DNA of 64,000 nt from SB11 sp965249955 (GCA_965249955.1 OZ252261.1:62001-126000), one strand, 5' to 3'. Positions 1-10,072 are shown, numbered from the stretch's first letter. The notes: generated by a model from the sequence alone, not told the origin. Numbers and translations: made by a program.

Positions 1-78
1 TCTTTATTTTTAGACACAAGCGGACGCTTGAGCCAGCATAGGTATATTAGAAATTTCAAATCTGAAATTCAAAAATTA
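1..78 (+). repeat. Intergenic repeat, copy 1
   Basis: Copy 1 shares the 15-mer cacaagcggacgctt, the 10-mer ccagcatagg and the 13-mer aaatctgaaattc, in the same order and nearly the same spacing, with copy 2 at 274-348. The 14 bases at 18-31 form an inverted repeat (caagcg-ga-cgcttg), and 52-69 is a near-palindrome. It looks like a degenerate dispersed intergenic element rather than a gene. It may begin outside the window. Confidence 0.6.
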
Positions 79-273
79 ACAGGAAAAAAATCTAAAAATT
101 CTCATCAACCCTATAATTTGGAAGCCCTGTACCCATACGTTGCAAAAAATATAGCACTGCGTTGTCCCTCTTGTGGACTGTCATATTGAGCGGAGCGAAA
201 CATAAGTGTGTAAGCGAAGGGGGCAGGGGGATGAAAAGAACACCCAATTGTAAACATCACCGAGCCGATACGC

Positions 274-348
274 TCTCTATTTTTTGGCACAAGCGGACGC
301 TTTCCAGCATAGGGGAATTATAAATTTTAAATCTGAAATTCTAAATTA
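274..348 (+). repeat. Intergenic repeat, copy 2
   Basis: This is the second copy of the repeat seen at 1-78, with a 2-base deletion after the shared cacaagcggacgctt block. It ends a few bases before the stop codon of the minus-strand TPR gene, so in transcripts of that gene it would lie in the 3' untranslated region. Confidence 0.6.
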
Positions 349-355
349 GAGTTTC

Positions 356-1915
356 TTATTTACAGCCAATACGTTCTATACCTGCTTTGGCTTTTTGCTG
401 TATGCTATTGCGGTACTCTTTATTGGGGAATTTTGAACAGCGTTTGTAATAACCACAAGCGGTGCTGTACAATTTTAGGTCTTCATAAATATCACCCAGC
501 ATAAGGCTGCTATTGGCAGCAAAGTAATAGGGTTGGTCTTTGCCTTCTTCCATCACCAATTTATAAAGGTCTACCGCAGCATCAGTATTACCCTGTTCGT
601 GCAGCACACGTGCTTTGCGGTAGTTATATTCAAGCTTTAGTTCATTATCAGTATAGTCGCTTGCTTTTTTGGTATTTAGTGTATTTATAGCTTTGGTATA
701 ATAACCTCCGTCAAAAGCCAACATAGCTACCAGTAATGTTTTATCGGGCTTTTCTCCACTCTCAGCCATTTTAAGAGAGCGTTTGTCTTCTTCAACATCT
801 GTAGAGCCTAGGGTTCGCACCATTGAACGGTATATATTGTATTTTTCTTCGTTCCCTTCTAAAAAATAAAACCACGATAAGCGCATATAGGCACTTTTAA
901 TAAAGTTTTTACCGGTATGAAACGATACGTATATTTTAAAATATGTATGTGCATCATCATCGCCTCTAAACAATTTAGCAGTACCTAATAAATAGTCTAA
1001 ATAATAAAAATTATGGTATTCTTTACCGCGTGGTCTGCTTAGCAATACATTTATAGCCTCGTTAGTTTTTTTGCTTTTTAGGGCAATGTTGGCGCGTAAG
1101 TAACTGCTTAGTAAATTAGTTTTATAGTCTGTAGTATGTTTTTCAACCAAATCCCAAGCCTCTTGTGGCTTTTTTACTATAAACATTTGCAAGTAAACGT
1201 ATATAAACAATGCTTCTTGCTTAAGCTGTGGCACATAATCAAGGGTTGATTTGGAATTGATAACCGATTGAATTTTTCCCATTCCCTCGTTTATATCTCC
1301 ATCCATTCCCACAATATTTACTACCCATTGATAACCTTCGGGAACTGTTCCCACAAGGGTTTCTAGCATGCCCATTGTTTTTTTATTGGGTAAAAAATCA
1401 GGGTGGTTTTTTATGTTTTCTTCAAGCAGCTTATAGGCTTCACGAATTTCGGTGGCTGCTTTTATATAATCTCCAAAGCGTATACGGTTGGTTGCCCAGT
1501 GTATATATATTTCGGCTTTGCTGTAATTGTACCAAGGTGATTTTTTATCGCCTTTTTCTATTTGGCTAATACGTACCGATTTGTTTTTCACCAACTTTTC
1601 ATACTCGTCTTTGTTTTCGTTTATCAGTATGGTAAAAAAGTCGATATAATCTTCTGCCAACATCAATAAATGGTTGTTTGGCTCAGTGGCTTTGGCTTTG
1701 TTCAATATTGCCTTCCCATTTTCAAGTCTAAGACTTAAAACTTCGTTCATTGCCTTTTGGTATTGGGCACTGTAATCAAATGTTGCAAAAGCATTTTGCA
1801 CAGTACAACACAATAGCAATACAAAGGCTATTAATGAAAAAAAGCCCGTGCTTTTTTTCGGCAGGGGCTTTTTATATAGTATCACTTGTGTGATGGTTTT
1901 ATTATTATTCTGCAA
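356..1915 (-). CDS. Exported tetratricopeptide-repeat protein
   Basis: A 519-residue protein built mostly of helical repeats of TPR type, probably a periplasmic or envelope scaffold; no enzymatic motif is visible. A hydrophobic segment near residues 24-45, ending in ALA-like small residues (NAFAT), looks like a signal peptide or anchor behind a long charged N-tail. TPR-like units are clearest in the last 150 residues, where alternating Ala/Gly/Tyr positions follow the TPR pattern (for example YYKRC after a LGDIYEDL helix). The start overlaps the end of the zinc-ribbon gene by 11 bases, so the two are probably co-transcribed. The partner and pathway are unknown. Confidence 0.7.
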   Translation of the reverse strand: MQNNNKTITQVILYKKPLPKKSTGFFSLIAFVLLLCCTVQNAFATFDYSAQYQKAMNEVLSLRLENGKAILNKAKATEPNNHLLMLAEDYIDFFTILINENKDEYEKLVKNKSVRISQIEKGDKKSPWYNYSKAEIYIHWATNRIRFGDYIKAATEIREAYKLLEENIKNHPDFLPNKKTMGMLETLVGTVPEGYQWVVNIVGMDGDINEGMGKIQSVINSKSTLDYVPQLKQEALFIYVYLQMFIVKKPQEAWDLVEKHTTDYKTNLLSSYLRANIALKSKKTNEAINVLLSRPRGKEYHNFYYLDYLLGTAKLFRGDDDAHTYFKIYVSFHTGKNFIKSAYMRLSWFYFLEGNEEKYNIYRSMVRTLGSTDVEEDKRSLKMAESGEKPDKTLLVAMLAFDGGYYTKAINTLNTKKASDYTDNELKLEYNYRKARVLHEQGNTDAAVDLYKLVMEEGKDQPYYFAANSSLMLGDIYEDLKLYSTACGYYKRCSKFPNKEYRNSIQQKAKAGIERIGCK

Positions 1916-2648
1916 CTACTTCTTCTTCAAGTTTTTCACCTACCAAAATACGTCCACAGTGTTCGCATATAATAATGCGCTTGCTCTGACGTATATCTGA
2001 TTGCATTTGTAATGGGATATTACCAAAGCAACCGCTGCAAGCATTACGTGAAACTGAAGCTACAGCTATACCATTTTTTACTGAACCACGTATGCGGTTG
2101 TAAGCTATAAGCAAGCGTTCTTCTATTTTCTTTTCTGCTTTATCACGGCCTTTCATTAGTGTGCTTTCTTCTTTTTCAGTTTCAGCAACTATATTGTCAA
2201 GCTCTTTCTTTTTATTAGCAAGATCTAGTTTACGACCGTCCAAATCTTTAGTTGAACTTTCGATAAGTTCTTTTTTCAATTCTATCGACCTTTTCCACTC
2301 ACCAATACGTTTTTCAGCGGCCATTATTTCAAGACCTTGAATTTCAACTTCCTTGTTCAACGCATCAAACTCACGATTGTTTTTTACGTTGGTTAGTTGG
2401 CCTTCGTACTTTTTGGTCAGTGCTTGAGCATCTTTAATCTTGTTTTTGTTGTTTTGTATTTGTTCTTCAAATTCGCTTATTTCATCGTTAAATTTTGATA
2501 AACGAGTTTCAAGTCCTGCAATTTCATCTTCAAGGTCGGCAACTTCCATAGGCAGTTCACCCCTAACAGCCCTAATTTTATCTATTTCAGAGTCTATTTG
2601 TTGAAGCTCGTGCAACGCTCTAAGTTTTTCTTCAATGGTAACTTCCAT
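1905..2648 (-). CDS. Coiled-coil C4 zinc-ribbon protein (DUF164 family)
   Basis: A 247-residue protein with a long heptad-rich coiled coil over roughly residues 5-185 and a C-terminal zinc ribbon. The four metal ligands are two CxxC knuckles, CSGC and CEHC, about 24 residues apart. This is the architecture of the DUF164/zf-RING_7 family, thought to bind nucleic acid, although its role is not settled. The start codon overlaps the stop of the nif3-like gene by one base (TAATG), which implies translational coupling. Nif3 next to this family is an arrangement I know from other Bacteroidota. Family assignment is firm; function is not. Confidence 0.9.
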   Translation of the reverse strand: MEVTIEEKLRALHELQQIDSEIDKIRAVRGELPMEVADLEDEIAGLETRLSKFNDEISEFEEQIQNNKNKIKDAQALTKKYEGQLTNVKNNREFDALNKEVEIQGLEIMAAEKRIGEWKRSIELKKELIESSTKDLDGRKLDLANKKKELDNIVAETEKEESTLMKGRDKAEKKIEERLLIAYNRIRGSVKNGIAVASVSRNACSGCFGNIPLQMQSDIRQSKRIIICEHCGRILVGEKLEEEVVAE

Positions 2649-3745
2649 TATTTATAATACTTTATTGGGTTTGTATTTACTTGTGAAAAAAGAACCGCAA
2701 AGGTACTAAATTTTTTATTCAAAATCTCTGCCAAAAGTTCAATTGTATATTGTTCGCTTTCATAATGCCCTACATCAGCTATCATCAGCTTGCTTTCGGC
2801 ATCAAAAAACTGGTGGTACTTAAAATCAGCTGTTACCAAAGCATCGGCATTTTGGGCTATGGCATCTCGCAAAACAAAACTGCCTGAACCGCCACAAACT
2901 GCTACTTTTTGTATCTTTTTATTTATAGGGGTATAGCGTATGCCTTCGGCTTTTAGTTCACTTTTTAGCAAAGCTAAAAAATCATCAGTAGTAAGGGCTT
3001 GATTTAGTTTACCAATAATACCGGCACCTGTTTGCGGGTGTTTATTTTTTAGGGCATATATATCGTAAGCAATCTCTTCGTAGGGGTGGGCTTGAAGCAA
3101 TGCGCTAATTACCGCACTTTGTAAATAGGCAGGAAAAACGGTCTCAATTCTAACTTCCTCTTCCTGGTGCTGTTTGCCAACTTTACCAACAAAAGGGTCT
3201 GCACCTTCGTTTCCCCTAAATGTTCCTAGGCCTTGTGCATTAAAACTGCATTCGTCATAGTTTCCTATCTCTCCTGCCCCTGCTGCAAAAATAGCTTCAC
3301 GCACTTGCGGGGCTTGTGCTAAAGGACAAAAGGTAACCAACTTGTACAGTATTTCTCCTTTGGGCGAAAGTATTTTGGTGTTTTCAAGCCCTAGCTTTTG
3401 GGCTATTTTTTGGTTAACGCCGTTATACAATACATTATCAAGATTGGTGTGTATGGCATACAATGCAATATTGTTTTGTATTGCTTTTATTACTGTACGC
3501 TCTATATAGTTGTTTCCATTAAGGCGTTTTAGTCCGCTAAAAATTATAGGATGGTGAGATATAATAAGGTTACACCCCTTATCAATAGCTTCTTGCACTA
3601 CATCTTCTATACAATCAAGGCTAATAAGTACTTTAGTAACCTCAGTATCTTTATTGCCTACCAACAATCCACTATTGTCGTAACTTTCTTGCAAGGCAAG
3701 CGGAGCGATAATTTCAAGGTATTGGGTAATTTCTTTAATCTTCAC
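2648..3745 (-). CDS. Nif3-like dinuclear metal-binding protein with PII-like insert
   Basis: A 365-residue member of the Nif3/DUF34 (YqfO) family. The two halves of the Nif3 core carry the metal ligands: a His-His pair in ISHHPIIFSG, HTNLDN, and the C-terminal DVGHYESEQY. Between them, at about residues 130-240, sits the PII/CutA-like insert found in the long (about 370 aa) members, ending in AHPYEEIAYDIY. Family members bind two metal ions and are suspected GTP cyclohydrolase- or NIF3-type hydrolases, but the substrate is uncertain. The start is GTG; no ATG is nearby and the N-terminus aligns with the family. A TAATTTTG box lies 5 bases upstream. It heads the minus-strand group with the zinc-ribbon and TPR genes. 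Confidence 0.92.
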   Translation of the reverse strand: MKIKEITQYLEIIAPLALQESYDNSGLLVGNKDTEVTKVLISLDCIEDVVQEAIDKGCNLIISHHPIIFSGLKRLNGNNYIERTVIKAIQNNIALYAIHTNLDNVLYNGVNQKIAQKLGLENTKILSPKGEILYKLVTFCPLAQAPQVREAIFAAGAGEIGNYDECSFNAQGLGTFRGNEGADPFVGKVGKQHQEEEVRIETVFPAYLQSAVISALLQAHPYEEIAYDIYALKNKHPQTGAGIIGKLNQALTTDDFLALLKSELKAEGIRYTPINKKIQKVAVCGGSGSFVLRDAIAQNADALVTADFKYHQFFDAESKLMIADVGHYESEQYTIELLAEILNKKFSTFAVLFSQVNTNPIKYYK

Positions 3746-3750
3746 AAAGG

Positions 3751-3758
3751 CAAAATTA
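3751..3758 (-). promoter_or_regulatory. Bacteroidota -7 box upstream of nif3-like gene
   Basis: On the minus strand these bases read TAATTTTG, a full match to TAnnTTTG. The box ends only 5 bases before the GTG start of the nif3-like gene, which would give a nearly leaderless message. No convincing TTTG -33 element is present at the usual 19-21 base spacing. Confidence 0.4.
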
Positions 3759-3770
3759 TACTATTTTGGC

Positions 3771-6700
3771 TTATCTGATAAGTTGTACTGAACCACTTAC
3801 TGTTCTTCTTTCATTTCCGTTAGATAAAAAAGAAATAATGTATACATACGAGCCTGTTTCCATAGGTACTCCATCGTAAGTTCCATCCCAACCGTAAGGG
3901 CTTTCGCAACTTAGCAATTGCTGTCCCCATCTGTTCCATATTTTTAATGTATAGTGTTTAAACTCGCTAACAGTGGGTGCAAATACATCGTTTAGCCCAT
4001 CGCCATTGGGGGTAAACGCATTGGGTATGCTAATAGTAAATGGTGAATGAATAATAAGGTGTACAATGGCTGTATCAGTACATTGGTATGAATTTGCAGC
4101 AATAAGTTTTAAAGAATAATCGCCTGTATCTGAATAATTATATTGAAAAAGAACCCTGTCGCTTTTTTGTATAGAATCGCCATTGCCCCATATCCACCAA
4201 AAGTTTTGGGCTGCACTACTGGTATTGTTTAGTGTTACAGGTTTACCTATTTCGATATAATCAGGCCAAGTGGTAAAATTGGCTATAGGTTTCGGATAAA
4301 CTCTAACAGCATAGTATTGGTAGGTTGAATCGGCACACTCTAAATCATTTTTTACCTTCAACCCGATAGAGTAATCGCCTGCTTTGGTAAGCCTATATAT
4401 TTCGTTGGCAGGATTTATAATATCATTGTTTGCCAGCCAAATATTTTTTAACGGATTATGATTGATTGAGCTATCTATAAAACGAACATCTAGTGGTGGA
4501 CAGCCTATGGTATTTGCTAATGAAAACTTGGCCGAAGGTGTGGGCTGTACATTAATTTTCACAGTATCGGCAATAGGGCTTGAGCAGTTATCAGTAACGC
4601 TTACTACAATATAGCCACTATCAGTAGCTAAAAGAGACAGTGTGCGTTGTGTTGATAGCATTGTGCCGTTATTATCCACCCATTGTATTGCATATGCACC
4701 TGCTTTCCCTCCTGAAATAGATGTGGAAAGCATTAGCCTGCTTGCAGCGCAAAGCGTAGTATCTTTTGTGGTAAGTGTTTGCTGTAAAGAAGGCAATACC
4801 TTTATCAATATTGTTGAGGTATCGCGTACGGGTAAAGAACATCCATCACTCACAACCAATTTGTATATGCCTGTTGTTTTGGCAATTATGGGCAAGCTAT
4901 CTGCTTGTATACTACTGCCGTCGGGTAGTATAAAACTAAAGGTATACTTAGCCTCATCACCTCCACTTGCTTTAGCATAAAGGGTATATTTATTATCATA
5001 ACACAGCGAAACACTATCAGGCAGTTGAGCTTTTAATCGGGGTAATACCGTAGTGGTAATAGAAAAAGAATCGGTATAGTTGGTGCAAGCATCAAACAAT
5101 GATAGCTTGTATATTGATGTGCCTACCGAAGGTGTAGCAATTAAGTTTTTTGATGACGCGGTAGAGTTATCGGGCAAAAGCCAAGTAAAGGTATGGTTTG
5201 TTGTTAAACCGCCTGTGGCTATGGGTGCAAATTGTATGCTATTACCAAAGCACAATGTAGTATCGGTATAGGGCAGCCCTATTTTTAGGCTATCGCGCAG
5301 GGTAATTTTTGTATAAGCAGTATCAGCATTGGCAGGGCATCTGTCGGTAGCAACGGTCATATAGGTTGTAGTAACAATGGGCTGTAGCACTATTGTTTTG
5401 CTATACGTAGTAAATGTTTGGGCTATATCCGTCCAAAATTGTTTTAAGGTGGCTGTATCACCCCCTTGTGTTGTGGCTGATAAATTTATAGGATTGCCCA
5501 CACATAATGTGCTATCACTTGTGGCTTGTATTTTTATTTTAGGGATAATATTTACCGAGAAAAATAAGGTATCAGCAGCTAGATTAATAGTATCAACTGC
5601 TATCACCCTGTATTGTGTAGTTAGGTTTGGCGATAGTTTTTTGTTTTGCCCTGTGCCTACACCATTATTCCAATAATATTTTATTGCAGTGGCATCACAG
5701 GTTTGAGTTTGAAGGGAGATGGATACTGTATCACCTTTGCAAATAAGCGTATCGTAACTACCTGTAAATGATACCCCCTGTTGCGGAATAACCGTTATGG
5801 TATCTTTAATGTTATAGGCCGAGCAACTATCGGTTAGGTAAAGAAAATATAATCTTGGTTTATCAGGGTTTACAGTCAAATAAGTACTGGGCTTTAACAC
5901 CAAAACAGAGTCTCTGGCTACTATGGTAGTAATGTACTTGCTGCTATCACCACCAGTTATGGTTGGACTTATAGTATAGGGTCTACCCTTACACATATAA
6001 ACAGTATCGGGGATAGACATGTCCAAAAGCGGGCGCACCGTAATTTTCACAAAGTCGGTATCAACCACCCCGCAGCCTGAACTATCGCTAATAATAATTC
6101 TGTATTCAGTGGTCGAATCGGGTTTAACAAATGCTGTGCGCGATACGGTATCGCCTATGGTATTAAAAAACTTTGCCGGTGTCCAGCTCCAGCTAGTTCC
6201 CCCAGTGGTAGATAGTTGAATGCTTTGCCCTTTGCAAATACTTCTATCAGCACCCGCATTGGCAGTATCTTTACTATAAATCAGTAATCGTAAAGTATCG
6301 CGCCAATAAAAACTTTGCACAGCGGGCAAGGTGCTGCGCACCCGTATTCTATAATCTCCGCTTGATAGTACATTAAACAAGGGTAATACCCCATTTACAA
6401 TGCCACCTGCTGTATCCGTTACTCTGCCTAGTTCTCTTTCGCCTCCCGTAAAATTTCCGTTTTCATCGCTTAGCTCGGCTATAAACTCATTGCCATTCTC
6501 AAACGGGCCTGTTGTGGTATAGGGCACTTTTATAGTATCGCCGGCACAATAGGGGCCTGATCTTACATAGCCACGGGTAATGGTAATATCAATTATTTTA
6601 GCTACAAAGGCAGAATAACTAAACCCTAAATTTACGGATGCTCCTACTTCAAAAATATTTATTGAATCGCGCCAAAATCCATTAATATATACATTTCCTC

Positions 6701-8036
6701 TTGTATCTGTAGTAGCACCGTATGCAACACAAAAGGATGAATCTTCACTTCCTGAAGAAACCCACAGAACATTGCCCAATGTATCTAGTTTTGATATAAG
6801 CACTGTGCCGTATAAATATTGTGAATAGGATGAGTTTACTACCGACTTCATAGTAAATCCGCCAAATTTTGCACTACCATTCCTAAAAATACCAACTGCA
6901 TATATATGCTCATTTTTAAGTGAGATATCTACAAAACCTATGGAAGCTATTGAATCAGGTTCATCTTGGACAGACCATTTATAATTTAGGTTTTCATCAA
7001 AAAATGCTAAATACGAGTTATATGACCAATAACCTGTTTTATATATCTTTTGTGTGCTTGAAAACTCTACACTATCGCCTACAGATCCACTAATTACTAC
7101 CCTACCATTAGGATATACAGCCATAAAACCTGAAGAATTAGGAAGTGGGTTTTTTATTTGTATGCCTTTTATTGGGTTTCCTGATGGGTCTACCTTTAAA
7201 ATAACACTGCAATCGCCCGCAAACGATTGTGAACCGAATGTAAAACCTGAACCTGATGTAGCACCCAATAAATAAATATTATTTGCTGAATCATTACCAA
7301 TATCAGTAATCCAATCACTACTAACATCAGTATATTTTCTTGCCCACATAAACCCACCATAGCTTGTGTACTTAACAGCACAAAAATCAGGACGCCCAGA
7401 CAGAGCGGGTAAGTTATATAATATAGTATTGGGTGAAGCAGAAAATGTAATATCAGTAGTAAATTGTACCCCTGCCACTACATCGTTATTATTATCCACA
7501 GTAATATTAAAACTAGGGATATAACTACCTGTAATAACTGTTCTTATAGTTGTTGCCCATTTAGCTTTACCGGTAGAATCAAGTTTTAATATAAAACCTT
7601 CAAAATGTGTGGTTACCAATGATGTAGAAATAATTACCCCGTTTCCAAAATCGGCAGTTCCATTTACTGTACCCGAAATAAATATATTACCATTATTATC
7701 AGTCTCTACATCCTCAAACTGCAAATAAGACCTACCATTATTGGTACTATAGAAATACTTAGACCATAAAATTGTGCTATCGGGCTTATATTTAATCACA
7801 TAACCTGCTGTACTGTACTTTCCCTGAACTTTGTATACAGTATTATTTATTTTCACACTGTCCTGAAACTTTCCTATGGCTATAATTTCATCCCCGTATG
7901 ATGCAATACGATAGCCTTGTACGTTCGATTTATATTCTTCGCCAATCAAAGCAAGCCACTCACACTCTTGTGCAAACAATCCCAAACTACTTTGAAGCAG
8001 TAGTAATAGAAGAAAATATTTTTGCCAACTATGCAT
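3771..8036 (-). CDS. Giant T9SS type B secreted protein (CHU_C)
   Basis: A 1421-residue exported protein. Residues 1-22 are a Sec signal peptide (MHSW, then a Leu-rich core ending FAQ). The first 500 residues contain repeated GNIY/GNVYINGFW blades typical of SBBP-type beta-propeller repeats. The middle is a run of Ig-like domains, each with a Cys pair around phrases such as TTLC and DSCS. Two PKD-like domains follow near 1180-1330. The last 90 residues are the gliding-motility C-terminal domain (IPNAFTPNGDGLNDVF, then IWNRWGQ), the type B signal for type IX secretion and surface display. It is probably a cell-surface adhesin or matrix protein; no catalytic motif is visible. It has its own near-consensus promoter at 8048-8078. 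Confidence 0.93.
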   Translation of the reverse strand: MHSWQKYFLLLLLLQSSLGLFAQECEWLALIGEEYKSNVQGYRIASYGDEIIAIGKFQDSVKINNTVYKVQGKYSTAGYVIKYKPDSTILWSKYFYSTNNGRSYLQFEDVETDNNGNIFISGTVNGTADFGNGVIISTSLVTTHFEGFILKLDSTGKAKWATTIRTVITGSYIPSFNITVDNNNDVVAGVQFTTDITFSASPNTILYNLPALSGRPDFCAVKYTSYGGFMWARKYTDVSSDWITDIGNDSANNIYLLGATSGSGFTFGSQSFAGDCSVILKVDPSGNPIKGIQIKNPLPNSSGFMAVYPNGRVVISGSVGDSVEFSSTQKIYKTGYWSYNSYLAFFDENLNYKWSVQDEPDSIASIGFVDISLKNEHIYAVGIFRNGSAKFGGFTMKSVVNSSYSQYLYGTVLISKLDTLGNVLWVSSGSEDSSFCVAYGATTDTRGNVYINGFWRDSINIFEVGASVNLGFSYSAFVAKIIDITITRGYVRSGPYCAGDTIKVPYTTTGPFENGNEFIAELSDENGNFTGGERELGRVTDTAGGIVNGVLPLFNVLSSGDYRIRVRSTLPAVQSFYWRDTLRLLIYSKDTANAGADRSICKGQSIQLSTTGGTSWSWTPAKFFNTIGDTVSRTAFVKPDSTTEYRIIISDSSGCGVVDTDFVKITVRPLLDMSIPDTVYMCKGRPYTISPTITGGDSSKYITTIVARDSVLVLKPSTYLTVNPDKPRLYFLYLTDSCSAYNIKDTITVIPQQGVSFTGSYDTLICKGDTVSISLQTQTCDATAIKYYWNNGVGTGQNKKLSPNLTTQYRVIAVDTINLAADTLFFSVNIIPKIKIQATSDSTLCVGNPINLSATTQGGDTATLKQFWTDIAQTFTTYSKTIVLQPIVTTTYMTVATDRCPANADTAYTKITLRDSLKIGLPYTDTTLCFGNSIQFAPIATGGLTTNHTFTWLLPDNSTASSKNLIATPSVGTSIYKLSLFDACTNYTDSFSITTTVLPRLKAQLPDSVSLCYDNKYTLYAKASGGDEAKYTFSFILPDGSSIQADSLPIIAKTTGIYKLVVSDGCSLPVRDTSTILIKVLPSLQQTLTTKDTTLCAASRLMLSTSISGGKAGAYAIQWVDNNGTMLSTQRTLSLLATDSGYIVVSVTDNCSSPIADTVKINVQPTPSAKFSLANTIGCPPLDVRFIDSSINHNPLKNIWLANNDIINPANEIYRLTKAGDYSIGLKVKNDLECADSTYQYYAVRVYPKPIANFTTWPDYIEIGKPVTLNNTSSAAQNFWWIWGNGDSIQKSDRVLFQYNYSDTGDYSLKLIAANSYQCTDTAIVHLIIHSPFTISIPNAFTPNGDGLNDVFAPTVSEFKHYTLKIWNRWGQQLLSCESPYGWDGTYDGVPMETGSYVYIISFLSNGNERRTVSGSVQLIR

Positions 8037-8047
8037 ACTAAAGTATA

Positions 8048-8078
8048 AAAATATACATTTTGAAGCATCCCCACCAAA
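8048..8078 (-). promoter_or_regulatory. Candidate promoter of the 1421-aa secreted protein
   Basis: On the minus strand a TTTG (8075-8078) is followed after 19 bases by TATATTTT (8048-8055). That matches the Bacteroidota pattern TTTG-N19-TAnnTTTG except for the last base. It lies 11 bases ahead of the ATG at 8036. Confidence 0.4.
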
Positions 8079-8150
8079 CTATTATACAAAGTGCATAAAC
8101 AGCGGCTATTATTTTATAGTTAAAAGCACCCCATCTTTTACAAAAAACAA

Positions 8151-8158
8151 TACCTTTG
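8151..8158 (+). promoter_or_regulatory. -7 box upstream of yidC
   Basis: TACCTTTG matches the Bacteroidota -7 consensus TAnnTTTG and lies 21 bases before the yidC start codon. I see no clear -33 TTTG, so only half of the promoter is supported. Confidence 0.4.
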
Positions 8159-8179
8159 CGCCTCGATTAAAAAAGACCA

Positions 8180-10072
8180 ATGGATAGAAATTCGATAATA
8201 GGTTTGTCGCTGATAATGATAATTATGGTTGGGTATTTTTTTCTTACCCAAGATAATGTAGGCGAGATAGAGGCGCAAAAAAGAAAGCAAGATTCTATTG
8301 CAAACGCATACAAAAGCATGGCCGACACAGTTAAAACAACAACTGTACCTGCTGTTGCCGATAGTGCACAAGCTATTGCAACCGATAGCGGCCAAATAGT
8401 AGCTCCGGCAGTTCGCCCTTCTGGTGCATTTGCTCAGTTTGCACAAGGTGAAGAAGAAATAGTGTCGCTTGAAAACGACCTTATAAAGGTAAAATTCTCT
8501 ACAAAAGGTGGCCATCCATACTCTGTAGAGCTTAAAAACTACAAAAGGGCTTTGCGTGAAGGAGAAACAGAAAAGCAGCCTTTGCTTTTGTTTGAAGGTA
8601 AAGAAAGTAGGTTTAATATTAGCTTTATCACTGCCGAAGGATACACCGATTCAACTTCACGTTTATATTTTACGCCATCAGCAAAAGATGTAAAAGTATC
8701 TAATGATTCGGGAGTGTTATCTCTAAAAGCAGCGTTTAACAACGATCAGTACTTTGAGCAGGTGTATTGGTTAAAGCCAAACAGCTACGAGTTGTATTAT
8801 ACCATCCGCCTAAAAGGCATTAACAAGTTGTTGAATCAAAACAACAATTTTATGTCGGTAGACTGGAGGATAACACTGCCTTTACAAGAGCCTTCACTTG
8901 AAAGTGAAGAAAAAACATCTTCAATATATTACAGGGGCTTGGATGAATCTGTGGATAATATTGGCGAAACCTCGTATGAAGAGGAGAAACCAACAGGTGG
9001 TTTGCAATGGATATCTTTTAAACAAAAATTCTTCAACTCTACCCTTGTATCGCTAGATGCTGAAGGGTTTACAGGTACCAGCTTAGTTACTGAAGCCAAT
9101 GCCGACCCAAATTATGTAAAAACATTAAAAACCAACACCATAGTATCAGCACCGCTTATTGATGATGCTAGCATACCCATGAAGTTTTATTTTGGCCCCA
9201 ACAAATACCACGAGCTAAAAGAAGTGGGTATGGATATGGATAGGCTTGTAAATATGGGCTGGGGTATTTTTGGTTGGATAAACAAAGGCATGATATTGCC
9301 TATTTTTAAATACCTAAGCAAGCTAACCGGCAATTTTGGTATCATTATTTTGTTAATGACCATTATTATTAAAGGTTTACTATTTGGCTTGGTATACAAA
9401 TCGTACCTATCATCGGCTAAGATGAGAATTTTGAAGCCAGAGATTGACGAACTAAAAGCAAAACACGGCGAAAACCTTCAAAAATTCCAACAAGAGCAAA
9501 TGGCGCTGTATAAAAAAGCAGGCGTATCTCCATTAGGTGGTTGCTTACCTCTTTTAATACAAATGCCTTTTCTTATTGCTATGTTCCAATTCTTCCCGTC
9601 GTCAATCGAGCTAAGACAACAAAGTTTTCTTTGGGCAAGCGATTTAAGTACGTTTGATAGCATTTGGAATTTTGGGAATGTACCTTTAATTAGTACTATT
9701 TATGGCGACCACGTTAGTTTGTTTACCATACTAATGACGGTAACTACGCTTATATATACACTACTAAACAACCAATTAACGGGCGCAACAGGCCAAATGA
9801 AGTACATTGGCTATATCATGCCTATATTCTTCTTAGGTTTCTTTAACAACTATGCCGCGGGTTTAACCTATTATTATTTCCTTACTAACGTAATATCAAT
9901 AGGTCAACAATTCTTAATACGCAGTTTTGTTGATGAGGATGCGCTTCACCGTAAAATACAAGAGAACAAGAAAAAGCCGGTTAAAAAATCAGCCTTCCAA
10001 CAACGTTTGGAGGATATGGCTAAAAAACGTGGTCTTGACGCCAATAACGGTAAACCCACTAAAAAGAAATAA
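8180..10072 (+). CDS. yidC: Membrane protein insertase YidC
   Basis: A 630-residue YidC/Oxa1 insertase of the long Gram-negative type. It inserts and folds inner-membrane proteins, alone or with SecYEG. Residues 5-23 are the N-terminal membrane anchor. About 330 residues of periplasmic beta domain follow, then the conserved 60KD_IMP core from around residue 360 with five hydrophobic segments and the cytoplasmic hairpin (SAKMRILKPEIDELKAKH). The core motif GVSPLGGCLPLLIQMPFL is intact. The C-terminal tail is Lys-rich, as usual for ribosome contact. Length matches the family. It shares a TAATG stop-start overlap with the following DUF3817 gene. Confidence 0.97.
   Translation: MDRNSIIGLSLIMIIMVGYFFLTQDNVGEIEAQKRKQDSIANAYKSMADTVKTTTVPAVADSAQAIATDSGQIVAPAVRPSGAFAQFAQGEEEIVSLENDLIKVKFSTKGGHPYSVELKNYKRALREGETEKQPLLLFEGKESRFNISFITAEGYTDSTSRLYFTPSAKDVKVSNDSGVLSLKAAFNNDQYFEQVYWLKPNSYELYYTIRLKGINKLLNQNNNFMSVDWRITLPLQEPSLESEEKTSSIYYRGLDESVDNIGETSYEEEKPTGGLQWISFKQKFFNSTLVSLDAEGFTGTSLVTEANADPNYVKTLKTNTIVSAPLIDDASIPMKFYFGPNKYHELKEVGMDMDRLVNMGWGIFGWINKGMILPIFKYLSKLTGNFGIIILLMTIIIKGLLFGLVYKSYLSSAKMRILKPEIDELKAKHGENLQKFQQEQMALYKKAGVSPLGGCLPLLIQMPFLIAMFQFFPSSIELRQQSFLWASDLSTFDSIWNFGNVPLISTIYGDHVSLFTILMTVTTLIYTLLNNQLTGATGQMKYIGYIMPIFFLGFFNNYAAGLTYYYFLTNVISIGQQFLIRSFVDEDALHRKIQENKKKPVKKSAFQQRLEDMAKKRGLDANNGKPTKKK

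Larger units (their letters stand above)
1..355. other. Gene-free left edge with degenerate repeats
   Basis: No open reading frame with recognisable content lies here. The stretch holds two copies of a degenerate repeat (1-78 and 274-348) and, between them, a G-rich tract around 215-230. The neighbouring gene on the right ends at 356 on the minus strand, so this is downstream sequence for it. The left edge is cut by the window. Confidence 0.6.
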
